NCBI GenBank assembly: GCA_948787875.1
Contig: CAQFKO010000010.1
Location: 1 to 15,422 of the forward strand
DNA from: an uncultured Eubacteriales bacterium
Lineage (GTDB): Bacteria > Bacillota > Clostridia > Christensenellales > UBA1242
DNA: 15,422 bases
Direction: 5' to 3'
In this document: in pieces, positions 7,938 through 14,635 of the stretch
Layout of the letters: every line of letters starts with the position of its first letter
Position numbering within the stretch: position 1 is the stretch's first letter
The notes under the pieces: generated by a model
The model's database searches: none
Told to the model about the DNA's origin: nothing
The model's input: only the letters and a program-made list of their open reading frames with translations
Program-made: the position numbers and the translations under genes

Positions 7938-7966
7938 TTGACAAAACTTAGCACCGATGTTAAACT
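7938..7966 (+). promoter_or_regulatory. Promoter for the 188-residue gene
   Basis: A perfect TTGACA (7938-7943), a 17-base spacer, then TAAACT (7961-7966) preceded by TGT as an extended -10. The predicted start near 7973 gives a short leader of about 15 bases carrying GGAGG. Confidence 0.7.
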
Positions 7967-7987
7967 GATTTTATTACGGAGGAAAAT

Positions 7988-8554
7988 ATGAAATATTATG
8001 ATTCAAAAAAAATTATAGGACACGCCATGGTTATAAACGGAACCGAATATACAATTTCAGGTCCGATAGTAGATAATTTTGCACTTGTAAAATTTGTAGA
8101 CGGCAACCAAATAAGTGAGGCAATTTTCAATTATTATCAGCCAGCAATCAGCGAAGAAAAAATCCCAGAAACAAATTTTGAAAACGGTTCGGTTCTTAGT
8201 TACGGAAGCACAGCAGCACTTGTGCTTACAGATAAAAAAAACAATATGTTTGGTTTGTTTGATGTTCAAAGCGGAACTTTTGTTCCAAACGAAGCAATTT
8301 CTATGGAGTCATTAATGCAAAACGGAAGTCCGTTTTCAGAGTATAACAGACGAGCATTTTCAACACTTTGCTCAAACCCAAATTTATTTACAAAATTTTT
8401 GGAAGAAAACAAATCAACCCCGCTTACACAAGAAGCAAAAGTAATGTTTTTTGATTTGGCTAACAGAATAATTAATATGCAAAAAACAAAAACATTAAAT
8501 TCAATAGCAAACGCACTTTATCAAGAAGAGCCAAATCCACCTCAAAAAGTTTAA
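7988..8554 (+). CDS. Hypothetical soluble protein, 188 aa
   Basis: I do not recognise this protein. The first 110 or so residues alternate hydrophobic and polar positions in a way that suggests beta strands, with turns such as NGTEYTISG and DKKNNMFGLFD. The last 70 residues look helical and end in a Pro-rich tail (EEPNPPQKV). No signal peptide, membrane helix, cysteine pair or catalytic motif is visible, so it is probably cytoplasmic. The ATG at 7988 has GGAGG six bases upstream. The gene is a single unit with a strong promoter and a strong terminator, diverging from the 415-residue membrane protein gene across a 176-base intergenic region. That arrangement permits shared regulation but does not show it. 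The complete gene architecture makes it a confident gene of unknown function. Confidence 0.85.
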   Translation: MKYYDSKKIIGHAMVINGTEYTISGPIVDNFALVKFVDGNQISEAIFNYYQPAISEEKIPETNFENGSVLSYGSTAALVLTDKKNNMFGLFDVQSGTFVPNEAISMESLMQNGSPFSEYNRRAFSTLCSNPNLFTKFLEENKSTPLTQEAKVMFFDLANRIINMQKTKTLNSIANALYQEEPNPPQKV

Positions 8555-8565
8555 CGCCAACTTTT

Positions 8566-8592
8566 AAAATACGCCAAGTGCGTATTTTTTTT
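8566..8592 (+). terminator. Rho-independent terminator of the 188-residue gene
   Basis: A perfect 9-bp stem (8566-8574 with 8580-8588) and a five-base loop, with eight T in a row (8585-8592). It starts 12 bases after the stop codon. Confidence 0.9.
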
Positions 8593-8628
8593 GTTTAAAA
8601 AATAAACATAAATAATCAATTAAAAAAG

Positions 8629-8656
8629 TTGTAATTTTTTTTAAAATAATTATACT
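8629..8656 (+). promoter_or_regulatory. Rubrerythrin promoter
   Basis: TTGTAA (8629-8634) and TATACT (8651-8656) are 16 bases apart. The start near 8663 leaves a leader of about 30 bases with AAAGGAG before the ATG at 8693. The -10 is overlapped by a PerR-like operator. Confidence 0.65.
8641..8655 (+). promoter_or_regulatory. Candidate PerR box overlapping the rubrerythrin -10
   Basis: The 15 bases match the Bacillus PerR consensus (two TTATAAT-like half sites around one central base) at 12 of 14 defined positions. It covers the spacer end and all but the last base of the -10, where a repressor would block RNA polymerase. PerR control of rubrerythrin-type genes is established in Clostridium acetobutylicum. 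AT-rich background makes chance matches common, so this is a prediction. Confidence 0.45.
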
Positions 8657-8692
8657 GAAAATGTTAATATAAAATTAACAAAAGGAGAAAAT

Positions 8693-9238
8693 ATGGAAAA
8701 TAAAAATATTTATGCTGGAACAAAAACCGAGAAAAATTTGCTTGAAGCATTTGCCGGCGAAAGCGGTGCAAGAAACAAATATACATACTTTGCATCAGTT
8801 GCAAAAAAAGCAGGCTATGAACAAATTGCCGAAATCTTTTTAAAAACTGCCGAAAACGAAAAAGAACACGCAAAACTTTGGTTTAAAGAACTTGGACTTC
8901 TTGGCGACACCGTTTCTAACTTAACAGAAGCTGCCTCTGGCGAAAATGCCGAATGGACGGATATGTATGAGCGCATGGCAAAAGAAGCCGAAGAAGAAGG
9001 TTTTGCAGAACTTGCAACAAAGTTCAGAGCTGTTGGTGCAATAGAAAAAGCTCACGAAGAAAGATACAGAGCACTTTTGAATAATATCGAAACAAAACAA
9101 GTTTTTGAAAAAAGTGGCGTAACAATTTGGGAATGCAGAAATTGCGGACACATTGTTGTGGGAACAAAAGCTCCCGAAATTTGCCCTGTTTGCAATCACC
9201 CACAAAGTTATTTTGAAGTAAGAAAAGAAAATTATTAA
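8693..9238 (+). CDS. rbr: Rubrerythrin
   Basis: A peroxide-reducing non-heme diiron protein of the anaerobe cytoplasm. It takes electrons, usually from rubredoxin or an NADH-linked reductase, to reduce hydrogen peroxide to water. The 181 residues comprise a four-helix diiron domain and a C-terminal rubredoxin-like FeS4 domain, the classical domain order. Diiron ligands are seen as E23 in AFAGES, ExxH at E56/H59, E87/D90 in EWTDMY, and ExxH at E118/H121; the FeS4 cysteines are C148, C151, C164 and C167. The position that is Glu97 in Desulfovibrio vulgaris rubrerythrin is Asp90 here, which I believe is common in clostridial members. ATG 8693 has AAAGGAG upstream. It is monocistronic, ended by the hairpin at 9246, and converges on secA. 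Its promoter carries a PerR-like box. Confidence 0.96.
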   Translation: MENKNIYAGTKTEKNLLEAFAGESGARNKYTYFASVAKKAGYEQIAEIFLKTAENEKEHAKLWFKELGLLGDTVSNLTEAASGENAEWTDMYERMAKEAEEEGFAELATKFRAVGAIEKAHEERYRALLNNIETKQVFEKSGVTIWECRNCGHIVVGTKAPEICPVCNHPQSYFEVRKENY

Positions 9239-9245
9239 AAATTTT

Positions 9246-9271
9246 GCACGCCAAACTCGGCGTGCTTTTTT
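9246..9271 (+). terminator. Rho-independent terminator of rubrerythrin
   Basis: A perfect GC-rich 7-bp stem (GCACGCC, 9246-9252, with 9259-9265), a six-base loop and six T (9266-9271), seven bases after the stop codon. Confidence 0.92.
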
Positions 9272-9357
9272 ATTTAAAATTGCAAAAATATCAATATTAT
9301 AATATTAAAATTACATTTTAAAAACAAATAAAAATATTTGAATTTTTATTAATCACA

Positions 9358-9408
9358 AAAAAAGTTCACAGTTAAATTTAGATAATCTAAATAAATGTGA
9401 ACTTTTTT
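9358..9408 (-). terminator. Long hairpin terminator of secA
   Basis: A 13-bp outer stem (9358-9370 with 9396-9408), a small internal loop, and a 7-bp inner stem (9376-9382 with 9386-9392) closed by three bases. On the minus strand the descending arm ends in a T run. It starts 16 bases after the secA stop codon and could also stop transcripts arriving from rubrerythrin. Confidence 0.8.
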
Positions 9409-9424
9409 ATTTAACAATTAACGC

Positions 9425-12121
9425 TTATTTTCCACAACAATTTTTATATTTTTTTCCGCTTCCACAAGGGCAAGGGTCGTTTCTTCCGATAGCCTTTTCT
9501 TTGGATACGGGAGCAGGAGTAGCACCTCCTGCATTATTGGTTTTTGCATTTTTTAACTGAGCTTTCCTCATTTGAACAAGTTGCTCGGGAGAAATTCCTA
9601 TTCTTATATTAATGCCCATCAAAAAGTTTGCAACATCTTTTCGCATTGAACAAATCATGTCATCAAACATATCAAATCCTTCTTGCTGATAAACAGTAAT
9701 AGGATTTTTGTTTCCATAGCCCCTAAGACCGATACCCGTTCTGAGATTATCCATGTCATCAATATGGTCAATCCACTTATGGTCAAGAATTTTAAGAAGA
9801 ACATCTCTCTCTACGGCAGAAAAGTTAATTCCTTGTTTTTCATAATCTGCCTTTCTGTGTTCATATCTTGCAACCGCTCTTTTATATATTTCTTCCTTAA
9901 TTTCGTCGGTAGAATAATCGTTGATAAGATTGAATGTAATAAAGTTTGTTTCAGGTTCAAGCAAGCGTTTTTCCAAGGCTCTGTTATAAGCTTCAATATC
10001 AACCTCTTCCGGCTTTTGGAAATTTGAATATTCTGCCACAATATCGTCAACAACATCTTCAATCATTCCAAGAATTTTTTCATGCATATCTTCGCCGTCC
10101 AAAATCTTGTTGCGCTCGGCATAAACCTCTTCTCTTTGACGATTTAAAACATTGTCATATTCAACAACATTTTTACGAATAGAATAGTTTTGACCTTCCA
10201 CTCTTTTTTGAGCATTTTCCACACTTCTTGAAAAGAATTTCCAATTAATTGCGGTGTCGCTGTCAAGTTTAAAAATTTCCGCCATTCTTTTAAGCTTGTC
10301 GCTTCCAAATACTCTTGCAAGATCATCATCGGCAGAAATATAAAACACAGAAGAGCCCGGGTCACCTTGACGACCGGCACGACCGCGAAGCTGGTTGTCT
10401 ATACGACGGCTTTCATGCCTTTCCGTTCCGATAATTCTTAAACCGCCAAGTGCTTTTACCTTTTCTTTTTCTTCCTTAACATCTTCGTCAAACTTTGCTT
10501 TAAGTTTAAAATATTCTTCACGGGCTTCTTGCTGTTGTTCGTTTTCCACAGGAAAGAATGAAGCGGCTATATCAATATCATGCTCTTCATAACCTTTTTT
10601 TGAAAGAGCCTGTTTTGCCATAAATTCACTGTTTCCGCCAAGCAAAATATCGGTTCCACGACCAGCCATGTTTGTTGCAACAGTAACCGCTCCAAGCTTA
10701 CCTGCTTGTGCAATAATTTCAGCTTCTCGCAAATGGTTTTTTGCGTTTAAAACATTGTGCTTAATTCCCATTCGCCTAAGCATAGCAGACAACTCTTCTG
10801 ACTTTGCAACCGAAAGTGTACCCACCAAAACAGGTCTGTTTTCTTGATGGTTTCTCTTAATGTCCTCACAAATCTCCACAAGCTTAGCATCATGAGAAAA
10901 GAAAAATACATCATTTTCGTCAACTCTTTGAGGCGGATTGTTTGTTGGAATGGTAACTACATCAAGACCATAAATTTCTCTAAACTCGCCTTCTTCTGTT
11001 TTTGCTGTACCTGTCATGCCCGAAATCTTTTTGTAAAGCTTAAAGAAATTCTGAAAGGTTACAGTTGCAAAAGTTTTGTTTTCTCCATTGATTTTTACGC
11101 CTTCTTTTGCCTCAATAGCTTGGTGAAGACCATCACTGTATCTTCTTCCGACCATAATACGACCGGTAAATTCGTCAACAATAAGAACTTCTCCGTCACG
11201 CACAATATAGTCTTTGTCTTTCTCCATCAAAAATCTTGCACGAATAGCATTATTTATGTTGTGGTTAATATCTGTGTTTTCAACGTCAGAAAGATTTGCT
11301 AGTCTAAAATATCTTTCCGCCTTGGTAATTCCTGTTTCATTAAGGTTTATTGTTTTTTGTTTTTCGTCAATATCAACATCATCAATACTCAAAGCTTTTG
11401 CAAACTTTGCCGCAGTAACATATTGATCAGAAGACTCACCTGATGGTCCGCTGATAATAAGCGGAGTTCTTGCTTCATCAATCAAAATCGAGTCAACCTC
11501 GTCAATAATCGCAAAGTCAAGCCCGCGACTCATCATTTCTTTTCTGCTGGCACACATATTATCACGAAGATAATCAAAACCAAACTCACTGTTTGTGCCA
11601 TAAGTAATGTCGCATTCATAAGCCCTTTTTTTGTCGGAAGAATCTTGACCAGAATAAATATATCCAACAGACAGACCCAAAAATCTGTGGACTTTTCCCA
11701 TCCACTCGGCGTCACGCTTTGCAAGATATTCGTTAACAGTTACGACATGAACAGGCCTTCCGGAAAGAGCATTCAAATAAGCAGGAAGTGTAGACACCAA
11801 AGTTTTACCTTCACCTGTGCACATTTCCGCAATACGACCTTGGTGAAGAACTATACCACCAAGAATTTGCACATGAAAGTGCCTCATTTTAAGAACTCTT
11901 GTGCTTGCCTCGCGAACAACCGCATAAGCATCAGGCAAAATATCGTCAAGCGTTTCGCCATTAGCCACCCTTTGTTTCAAAGCAACAGTTTGCGAAACCA
12001 ACTCTTCGTCAGTCATTGCCGTATATTTCTCAGCAAGTGCCTCAACCTTAGAAGCAATTTTTTCAAGTTTTTTTATACTTTTATTATTATCAAAATTTTT
12101 AAGTGCTTTAAACAAGCCCAT
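9425..12121 (-). CDS. secA: Protein translocase motor SecA
   Basis: The ATPase that drives unfolded preproteins through the SecYEG channel, working at the inner face of the membrane. At 898 residues it is full length. Visible are Walker A (GEGKT, 103-107), Walker B with the signature DEVDSILIDEARTP (207-220), the preprotein cross-linking region, helicase motif NMAGRGTDILLGG (484-496), and the RNQLRG/GRAGRQGDPG-like arginine-finger region (576-589). The C terminus is a zinc-binding SEC-C domain with C884, C886, C895 and C896, which contacts SecB or the ribosome in other bacteria. About 60 residues (497-556) lie between the GGRG-type helicase motif and LGGLRIIGTERH, longer than in Bacillus subtilis. 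AAGGAG lies eight bases before ATG 12121. It follows comFC by 100 bases on the same strand but has its own promoter. Confidence 0.99.
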   Translation of the reverse strand: MGLFKALKNFDNNKSIKKLEKIASKVEALAEKYTAMTDEELVSQTVALKQRVANGETLDDILPDAYAVVREASTRVLKMRHFHVQILGGIVLHQGRIAEMCTGEGKTLVSTLPAYLNALSGRPVHVVTVNEYLAKRDAEWMGKVHRFLGLSVGYIYSGQDSSDKKRAYECDITYGTNSEFGFDYLRDNMCASRKEMMSRGLDFAIIDEVDSILIDEARTPLIISGPSGESSDQYVTAAKFAKALSIDDVDIDEKQKTINLNETGITKAERYFRLANLSDVENTDINHNINNAIRARFLMEKDKDYIVRDGEVLIVDEFTGRIMVGRRYSDGLHQAIEAKEGVKINGENKTFATVTFQNFFKLYKKISGMTGTAKTEEGEFREIYGLDVVTIPTNNPPQRVDENDVFFFSHDAKLVEICEDIKRNHQENRPVLVGTLSVAKSEELSAMLRRMGIKHNVLNAKNHLREAEIIAQAGKLGAVTVATNMAGRGTDILLGGNSEFMAKQALSKKGYEEHDIDIAASFFPVENEQQQEAREEYFKLKAKFDEDVKEEKEKVKALGGLRIIGTERHESRRIDNQLRGRAGRQGDPGSSVFYISADDDLARVFGSDKLKRMAEIFKLDSDTAINWKFFSRSVENAQKRVEGQNYSIRKNVVEYDNVLNRQREEVYAERNKILDGEDMHEKILGMIEDVVDDIVAEYSNFQKPEEVDIEAYNRALEKRLLEPETNFITFNLINDYSTDEIKEEIYKRAVARYEHRKADYEKQGINFSAVERDVLLKILDHKWIDHIDDMDNLRTGIGLRGYGNKNPITVYQQEGFDMFDDMICSMRKDVANFLMGINIRIGISPEQLVQMRKAQLKNAKTNNAGGATPAPVSKEKAIGRNDPCPCGSGKKYKNCCGK

Positions 12122-12144
12122 GATACCATCTCCTTATCATAATA

Positions 12145-12173
12145 ATTTTAACTATTTTTAGTGTGTTTGTAAA
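12145..12173 (-). promoter_or_regulatory. Promoter for secA
   Basis: On the minus strand TTTACA (12168-12173) and TAAAAT (12145-12150) are separated by 17 bases. The predicted start near 12138 gives a 17-base leader containing AAGGAG. No clear terminator is visible between comFC and this promoter, so comFC transcripts may also continue into secA. Confidence 0.6.
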
Positions 12174-12221
12174 GTTTAAACTCAATTAAAAACAACAAGC
12201 CCTGCATTTTTTTGACAAATT

Positions 12222-12968
12222 TTAAAACATTTGTCCTTCAAACTTAGTTTTTGCAAAGGTTATAGTGGTTATTTTGTTTGGTTTTGCATTTCTTATCACC
12301 TTTGCACATTCATTTAAAGTTGCACCTGTTGTGAACACATCATCAACAATCAAAATATTTTTATCTTTAATTAGCTCAGTCGCATTTTCTGCCAACTCAA
12401 AGCTTCCAATCAAATTTTTCATTCTTTGGTCTTGGCTTAATTTTGCTTGATTCTTTTTATCAAATGTTTTAACCAAAAGATTTATAGCTTTAATATTAAC
12501 CAACTTTGCAAGATTATTTGCAATCTCTTCCGACTGATTATAACCGCGACCTCTTCTTCTTTTATCGGTTATTGGAACAAATGTAATTATATCAACATCT
12601 TTAAATGCATTGTTTGCAAGTGCCATGATTTGTGCAATATATTTTGCATAATATTTTCTGCTGCTATATTTCAAACCTTTTATAATAGACGCAGATGCAT
12701 CACAATAATAACAGCAAGACAGGTTGCTGTTAAAAGCAAACTCTTTTTCTTTGCAAAAATCACAAATTTCGTTTCCTTTCAAAATTTTGTCACCGCACTT
12801 TTTGCATACAGTGCCGTTTAGCCATTCAATACTATTTTTGCAATTTTCGCAAAGCATAAAAGAAGTTCCTTCAATTATTTCTCTTCCGCAAGATATACAC
12901 TCATATTCCGGAGCAAAAATATTTATAATTTTTTTTAATAATGCTTTAATTTTATGTTTGGCGCTCAT
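12222..12968 (-). CDS. comFC: ComFC-family zinc-ribbon phosphoribosyltransferase-like protein
   Basis: ComF/GntX-family protein, needed for DNA uptake in competent Firmicutes, where it works with the ComFA helicase inside the cell. The 248 residues begin with two cysteine-rich zinc ribbons (C24/C27, C40/C43, C55/C58, C69/C72) and end in a type I phosphoribosyltransferase fold. The fold shows PITDKRRRGRGYNQSE (132-147) and the PRPP loop NILIVDDVFTTGATLNEC (204-221). Length is normal for the family. ATG 12968 has no recognisable ribosome site; a good promoter places the transcript start on this ATG (see 12975-13003). It precedes secA, as in Bacillus subtilis where flagellar genes and hpf lie between. 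No comFA or other competence gene is in the window, so a role in uptake here is inferred only from the family. Many non-competent bacteria also keep comF homologues. Confidence 0.93.
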   Translation of the reverse strand: MSAKHKIKALLKKIINIFAPEYECISCGREIIEGTSFMLCENCKNSIEWLNGTVCKKCGDKILKGNEICDFCKEKEFAFNSNLSCCYYCDASASIIKGLKYSSRKYYAKYIAQIMALANNAFKDVDIITFVPITDKRRRGRGYNQSEEIANNLAKLVNIKAINLLVKTFDKKNQAKLSQDQRMKNLIGSFELAENATELIKDKNILIVDDVFTTGATLNECAKVIRNAKPNKITTITFAKTKFEGQMF

Positions 12969-12974
12969 AACAAT

Positions 12975-13003
12975 ATTATGATTATTTTAAAATATTTTGT
13001 CAA
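12975..13003 (-). promoter_or_regulatory. Promoter that would give a leaderless comFC mRNA
   Basis: On the minus strand a perfect TTGACA (12998-13003) is 17 bases from CATAAT (12975-12980). Exactly six bases separate the -10 from the ATG at 12968, so the predicted first transcribed base is the A of ATG. There is no Shine-Dalgarno sequence in those six bases or just upstream. Confidence 0.7.
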
Positions 13004-13017
13004 ATTAACCGCTATGG

Positions 13018-13046
13018 TTGACAATATGCAAAACAATAAGTATTAT
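13018..13046 (+). promoter_or_regulatory. Strong promoter for cmk, back to back with comFC promoter
   Basis: A perfect TTGACA (13018-13023), 17 bases, then TATTAT (13041-13046). The predicted start at 13053 falls on the first base of GGGAG (13053-13057), so the mRNA leader would be only about 11 bases and consist of little more than the ribosome site. The two divergent -35 boxes are 14 bases apart. Confidence 0.78.
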
Positions 13047-13063
13047 GTTTTTGGGAGAAGTAT

Positions 13064-13744
13064 ATGTTTACAATTGCAATAGACGGCTATTCAGGCAGTG
13101 GAAAAGGAACCCTCGCCGATGGCTTGGCAGAAAAATTCAATTTAAAACACCTAGACACAGGTTCTATTTTAAGAAGCACAGGGCTTTATTTTTTTGAACA
13201 AAATATTTTTAATCCAACCGCCGAAGATATAAACAATCATATTAAAAATATTCAAATAAAAATTGAGTTTGAAGAAAATGTTCAAAAAACTTATCTTAAC
13301 GGAAAAGATGTATCAAGAGAAATCCGAAAAGAAGAAATAGGTCAAATGGCATCAAAAGTAGCAATTTATGAAAAAGCCATGATGAAAGTCTTTGAGGTCA
13401 GTCGCGACTTTGCAAACAATTACAATTGCGTGGTTGACGGCAGAAACATAACCAGCGCGGTATTGCCCGATGCAGATGTAAAAATCTTTCTTGATGCCAG
13501 CATTGATTGCAGAACAAATCGCAGACTTAAAGAAAATCAGGAAAAAAATCTTGGCGGAGATTACGCTAACATTTACAGCAGCATGAAAGAGCGTGATTAT
13601 CGCGACACACACAGGGATTTTGCGCCTATGGTAATAACCGCAGATACTACTATTGTAGACAACACAAATTTAAACGCACAGGAAACCATTGATTTTGTAA
13701 GCAAAATCGTAGAGAAAAAATTAAACAATATCAAAAAAATATAA
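13064..13744 (+). CDS. cmk: Cytidylate kinase (divergent)
   Basis: Transfers phosphate from ATP to CMP or dCMP in pyrimidine nucleotide salvage and turnover; cytoplasmic. The 226 residues match the usual length. The P-loop is GYSGSGKGT (8-16) instead of the usual GPAAAGKST-like sequence; LDTGSILR (30-37) stands for DTGAMYR. A KDVSREIR segment (81-88), DGRNI (125-129) and ERDYRDTHR (176-184) follow in the normal order. R177, D181 and R184 of the lid match the conserved Arg/Asp/Arg set. The Asp usual in DGRDIG is Asn128, and the following Gly is Thr. The nearby residue contributes to CMP recognition in E. coli Cmk, so specificity may differ. Transcription runs from the promoter at 13018. No ispH, rpsA or plsC, frequent partners elsewhere, is adjacent, and no clear terminator follows. 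Confidence 0.9.
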   Translation: MFTIAIDGYSGSGKGTLADGLAEKFNLKHLDTGSILRSTGLYFFEQNIFNPTAEDINNHIKNIQIKIEFEENVQKTYLNGKDVSREIRKEEIGQMASKVAIYEKAMMKVFEVSRDFANNYNCVVDGRNITSAVLPDADVKIFLDASIDCRTNRRLKENQEKNLGGDYANIYSSMKERDYRDTHRDFAPMVITADTTIVDNTNLNAQETIDFVSKIVEKKLNNIKKI

Positions 13745-13794
13745 TTTAACTATATTTATAACCCGCTTTATTTTAAGCTAGTGTTAAATTTTAG

Positions 13795-13824
13795 TTGATT
13801 TTATCAAAAAATATATGTTACAAT
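13795..13824 (+). promoter_or_regulatory. Promoter for the 141-residue membrane-anchored protein gene
   Basis: TTGATT (13795-13800), an 18-base spacer, then TACAAT (13819-13824) preceded by TGT as an extended -10. The start near 13831 leaves a 20-base leader with GGAGG. Confidence 0.6.
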
Positions 13825-13850
13825 TTAATTAGAAGTAATCGGAGGAAATT

Positions 13851-14276
13851 ATGGAACAATATATAATTGGTGGAATAATTATCGCCGCAATTGTAATTGC
13901 ATTAATAGTCGGCATTGTAACAACAATTAAAAAAGCAAAAATTCGTGAAGAAGAAAAGTCAAGAGAAGTTGGCGAAGTTGTTGAAAAACACGGTGTAAGA
14001 TACACACCGGAAGCCACAATTGTTGACCAAGCTGGAAACGAAAATGTAACCTACATTAAGGGCGACATAATCATTAAACCAAAAAAATCATTGAAAGTTG
14101 GCAAAAAAGAAGATATCAAACCGGGAAAATGGACAATTCTTGCAGCTAATGATGCTGACACCACTTTTAATGTTCGTGTAGGACTTTATGTAAAAGAATA
14201 TAAGCACGGTCAAGAAATAATTCTTGCTGAGGGTGACGAAATTTGCCCAACCAGCACAACAATCATTTTAAGATAA
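13851..14276 (+). CDS. Membrane-anchored hypothetical protein, 141 aa
   Basis: I do not recognise this protein. Residues 5-26 form a single strongly hydrophobic helix rich in Ile, Ala and Val, followed by basic TIKKAKIR, which by the positive-inside rule would put the C-terminal domain in the cytoplasm. Residues 47-141 look like a compact beta-rich domain with segments such as ATIVDQAGNENVTYIKGD and GQEIILAEGDEICPTSTT. One cysteine (C132) is present. There is no cleavage site or lipobox, so the helix is probably a permanent anchor. GGAGG lies six bases before ATG 13851. It is monocistronic with promoter and terminator, between cmk and tRNA-Asn. If topology is opposite, the beta domain would be outside the cell. 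Confidence 0.82.
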   Translation: MEQYIIGGIIIAAIVIALIVGIVTTIKKAKIREEEKSREVGEVVEKHGVRYTPEATIVDQAGNENVTYIKGDIIIKPKKSLKVGKKEDIKPGKWTILAANDADTTFNVRVGLYVKEYKHGQEIILAEGDEICPTSTTIILR

Positions 14277-14298
14277 AAGTAGCGCACTGCTACTTTTT
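14275..14298 (+). terminator. Rho-independent terminator overlapping the stop codon
   Basis: A perfect 9-bp stem (14275-14283 with 14289-14297), five-base loop, and T run 14294-14298. The stem's first two bases are the last two of the TAA stop at 14274-14276, so a terminating ribosome could cover it. Confidence 0.85.
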
Positions 14299-14356
14299 AT
14301 TTTGCAAAAAATCAAAACATTATAAATAAAAAAATTAAAAAAGTTTAAAAAAATTG

Positions 14357-14385
14357 TTGCAATATTTTTAATATTGTTATATAAT
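14357..14385 (+). promoter_or_regulatory. Promoter for tRNA-Asn
   Basis: TTGCAA (14357-14362), 17 bases, then a perfect TATAAT (14380-14385). The start near 14392 leaves about 48 bases of precursor before the tRNA. The spacer contains a 7-bp inverted repeat (14360-14366 with 14370-14376), possibly chance in AT-rich DNA. Confidence 0.65.
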
Positions 14386-14439
14386 GCTATTGTTCCGCAA
14401 CTGAATAAATAACAAAAAGCAGAACAAAATTAAATATAT

Positions 14440-14514
14440 TCCCCAGTAGCTCAGTGGTGGAGCACTCGACTGTTAATCGATAGGCCGTAGGTTCGAACCC
14501 TACCTGGGGAGCCA
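14440..14514 (+). tRNA. tRNA-Asn(GUU)
   Basis: The full cloverleaf can be folded by hand. The acceptor stem (14440-14446 with 14504-14510) has seven perfect pairs. The D arm is GCTC/GAGC, the T arm is GTAGG-TTCGAAC-CCTAC, and the discriminator is G followed by an encoded CCA (14512-14514). The anticodon is GTT at 14472-14474 in loop CTGTTAA, which reads AAC and AAU as asparagine. The variable loop is five bases. The first anticodon-stem pair (C14465 with T14481, positions 27-43) is mismatched; the other four pairs are sound. It appears to be a single-tRNA unit, with promoter at 14357 and terminator at 14520. Confidence 0.97.
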
Positions 14515-14519
14515 AAAAG

Positions 14520-14540
14520 ATGCCGAAAGGCATTTTTTTT
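14520..14540 (+). terminator. Rho-independent terminator of tRNA-Asn
   Basis: A 5-bp stem ATGCC/GGCAT (14520-14524 with 14529-14533) is closed by a GAAA tetraloop, with eight T (14533-14540) opposite an A run. It starts five bases after the CCA end. Confidence 0.9.
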
Positions 14541-14635
14541 ATGCCTACAAAATATACTCGTTCAAGCCATCTTTAAGAAGTAAAAAAATAGCAAGTATTA
14601 GTAACTCAATTTTGAAACTAGCAGAATAACAAGAG

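Noticed and set aside
3000..8600. Toxin, phage tail or defence cassette
   Set aside because: No nuclease, protease, ATPase, immunity-type partner, integrase or structural phage motif can be seen; the orphan proteins carry only membrane and coiled-coil character.
13743..13790. Inverted repeat AATTTAAC/GTTAAATT after cmk as a terminator
   Set aside because: The loop is over 30 bases, the stem is nearly all A-T and no T run follows.
14360..14376. Operator in the tRNA promoter spacer
   Set aside because: The 7-bp inverted repeat is made almost only of A and T and such pairs are frequent by chance here.
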